Source: Mycobacterium sp.
GTDB taxonomy: Bacteria > Actinomycetota > Actinomycetes > Mycobacteriales > Mycobacteriaceae
Length of the DNA stretch: 64,000 bases
Reading direction: 5' to 3'
NCBI GenBank assembly: GCA_018401645.1
Contig: JAGYKK010000001.1
Span: forward strand, 62,001 to 126,000
The notes beneath the pieces were generated by a model. The model did not search any database, had not been told where the DNA came from, and saw nothing but the letters and a program-made list of their open reading frames with translations. Shown one piece after another: positions 63,529 through 64,000 of this stretch (position 1 is the first letter of the stretch; each line of letters starts with the position of its first letter). The translations under genes and the position numbers were made by a program.

Positions 63529-64000
63529 ATGAGACTCAGTCGTAACGTGCGCCATAACGGGCGTCGTGTCGCTCGCGCAGGTTCGCTGGTGCTGGCCACC
63601 GGGATCCTGACCGGGGTGTTCGCCGCGACCGCCGCAGCCGACACCGCCAACAGCGTCGACGACGTCCTGTCCACCCTCGCCGATCTGGGCATCACCGAAT
63701 TCGGTGCCGCCGATCTGGGCATCAATGGTCTGGGTATCGCCGATCTGGGTATCGCCGGTCTGGGTATCGATGGTTTGGGCCCCGTCGACGCCGGTGAGTT
63801 GGAACGGTCCTTGTGCCCGGTGCTGGCTGACCGCGGCCAGGATGCCGTCGATGTCGCGGCGAAGGTCGCAGACGGCATCGGCCGACCGCTGGGAGTGGGC
63901 ACGATGTTTACCGGCACGGCTATTTCGTTCCTCTGCCCCAGGGCCGTGGACAACGTCGTCGACACCCTCAACAACGGCACTCCGCTGCTTCCGATCTTCG
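63529..64000 (+). CDS. Secreted protein with pentapeptide-like repeats, 3' end outside window
   Basis: ATG 63529 starts MRLSRNVRHNGRRVARAGSL and a signal peptide (VLATGILTGVFAATAAADT). The mature part has six five-residue units of the ADLGI/NGLGI/AGLGI type, encoded by 15-bp DNA units at 63679-63783. The next part, ELERSLCPVLADRGQDAVDV and FTGTAISFLCPRAVDNVVDT, has two cysteines. No stop is reached by 64000. I recall no matching family. It is divergent from the SDR gene. Confidence 0.7.
   Translation, partial: MRLSRNVRHNGRRVARAGSLVLATGILTGVFAATAAADTANSVDDVLSTLADLGITEFGAADLGINGLGIADLGIAGLGIDGLGPVDAGELERSLCPVLADRGQDAVDVAAKVADGIGRPLGVGTMFTGTAISFLCPRAVDNVVDTLNNGTPLLPIF
63679..63783 (+). repeat. 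15-bp repeats coding for (A/N/D)(D/G)LGI pentapeptides
   Basis: Units GCCGATCTGGGCATC, AATGGTCTGGGTATC, GCCGATCTGGGTATC, GCCGGTCTGGGTATC and GATGGTTTGGGCCCC run in phase at 63709-63783, with one further unit at 63679 separated by a degenerate one. The encoded peptides resemble pentapeptide repeats (A-D/N-L-x-x) or the MPTR-type repeats of PPE proteins. Confidence 0.85.

Overview
The window is about 64 kb of GC-rich chromosomal DNA from a mycobacterium. The content is diagnostic: FbiC (F420), MshB (mycothiol), PimE and LpqW (PIM/LAM), MmpL, the LpqY-SugABC trehalose importer, SigE-RseA-HtrA, FadD enzymes and an MspA-type porin. Gene order largely follows M. tuberculosis Rv1142c to Rv1245c (Rv numbers are from memory). 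The MspA porin, and the lack of narGHJI between mutT2 and typA, point to a non-tuberculous species (Mycolicibacterium or Mycolicibacter type); I cannot name the species. I see no prophage, insertion sequence, CRISPR array, tRNA or rRNA.

Layout. 1-6.9 kb: lipid enzymes (enoyl-CoA hydratase, mcr, SDR, nitronate monooxygenase-like), an unsplit mmpL13 and a methyltransferase. 6.9-12.3 kb: sirtuin, GntR regulator, O-methyltransferase, F420/PPOX protein, small proteins, HhH-GPD glycosylase and two secreted Ala/Pro-rich proteins. 12.4-23 kb: pimE, phhB, mutT2, typA, lpqW, then purU-mshB flanked by two Ala-rich secreted proteins. 23-28.5 kb: fbiC, fdxC and a truncated dapC fused to the tail of a SAF-like gene, followed by mscL and mspA, a block that lies elsewhere (Rv0985c area) in other mycobacteria as I recall. 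28.6-39.7 kb: fadD36, dapD, dapE, an ATPase regulator, LOG protein, fadD6, folP2 and a badly disrupted gpgS / Rv1209-like / tagA run. 39.7-43.8 kb: glgM-glgC and an O-methyltransferase. 43.9-51.8 kb: sigE-rseA-htrA-tatB, mrp, lytic transglycosylase and an MgtE-N/CBS protein. 51.9-64 kb: CoA-ester lyase, lpqY-sugABC-SUFU, corA, mdh, a malic enzyme deletion remnant, lpqZ, an SDR and the start of a secreted repeat protein.

Many genes serve the envelope and storage sugars: PimE/LpqW build PIMs and LAM, GpgS starts methylglucose lipopolysaccharide, GlgC/GlgM supply glucan precursors and LpqY-SugABC recovers trehalose. SigE-RseA-HtrA forms an envelope stress circuit.

The main caution is frameshifts. 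About 20 genes carry one or more, including genes normally essential (gpgS, dapE). Large genes such as fbiC, typA, mmpL13, glgC and mrp are clean. I infer that many are sequence or assembly errors, clustered at 32.0-33.3, 37.6-39.6 and 17.1-18.9 kb, but real decay cannot be excluded from one sequence. A family of intergenic palindromes (three copies with a shared core) is the most interesting non-coding signal.
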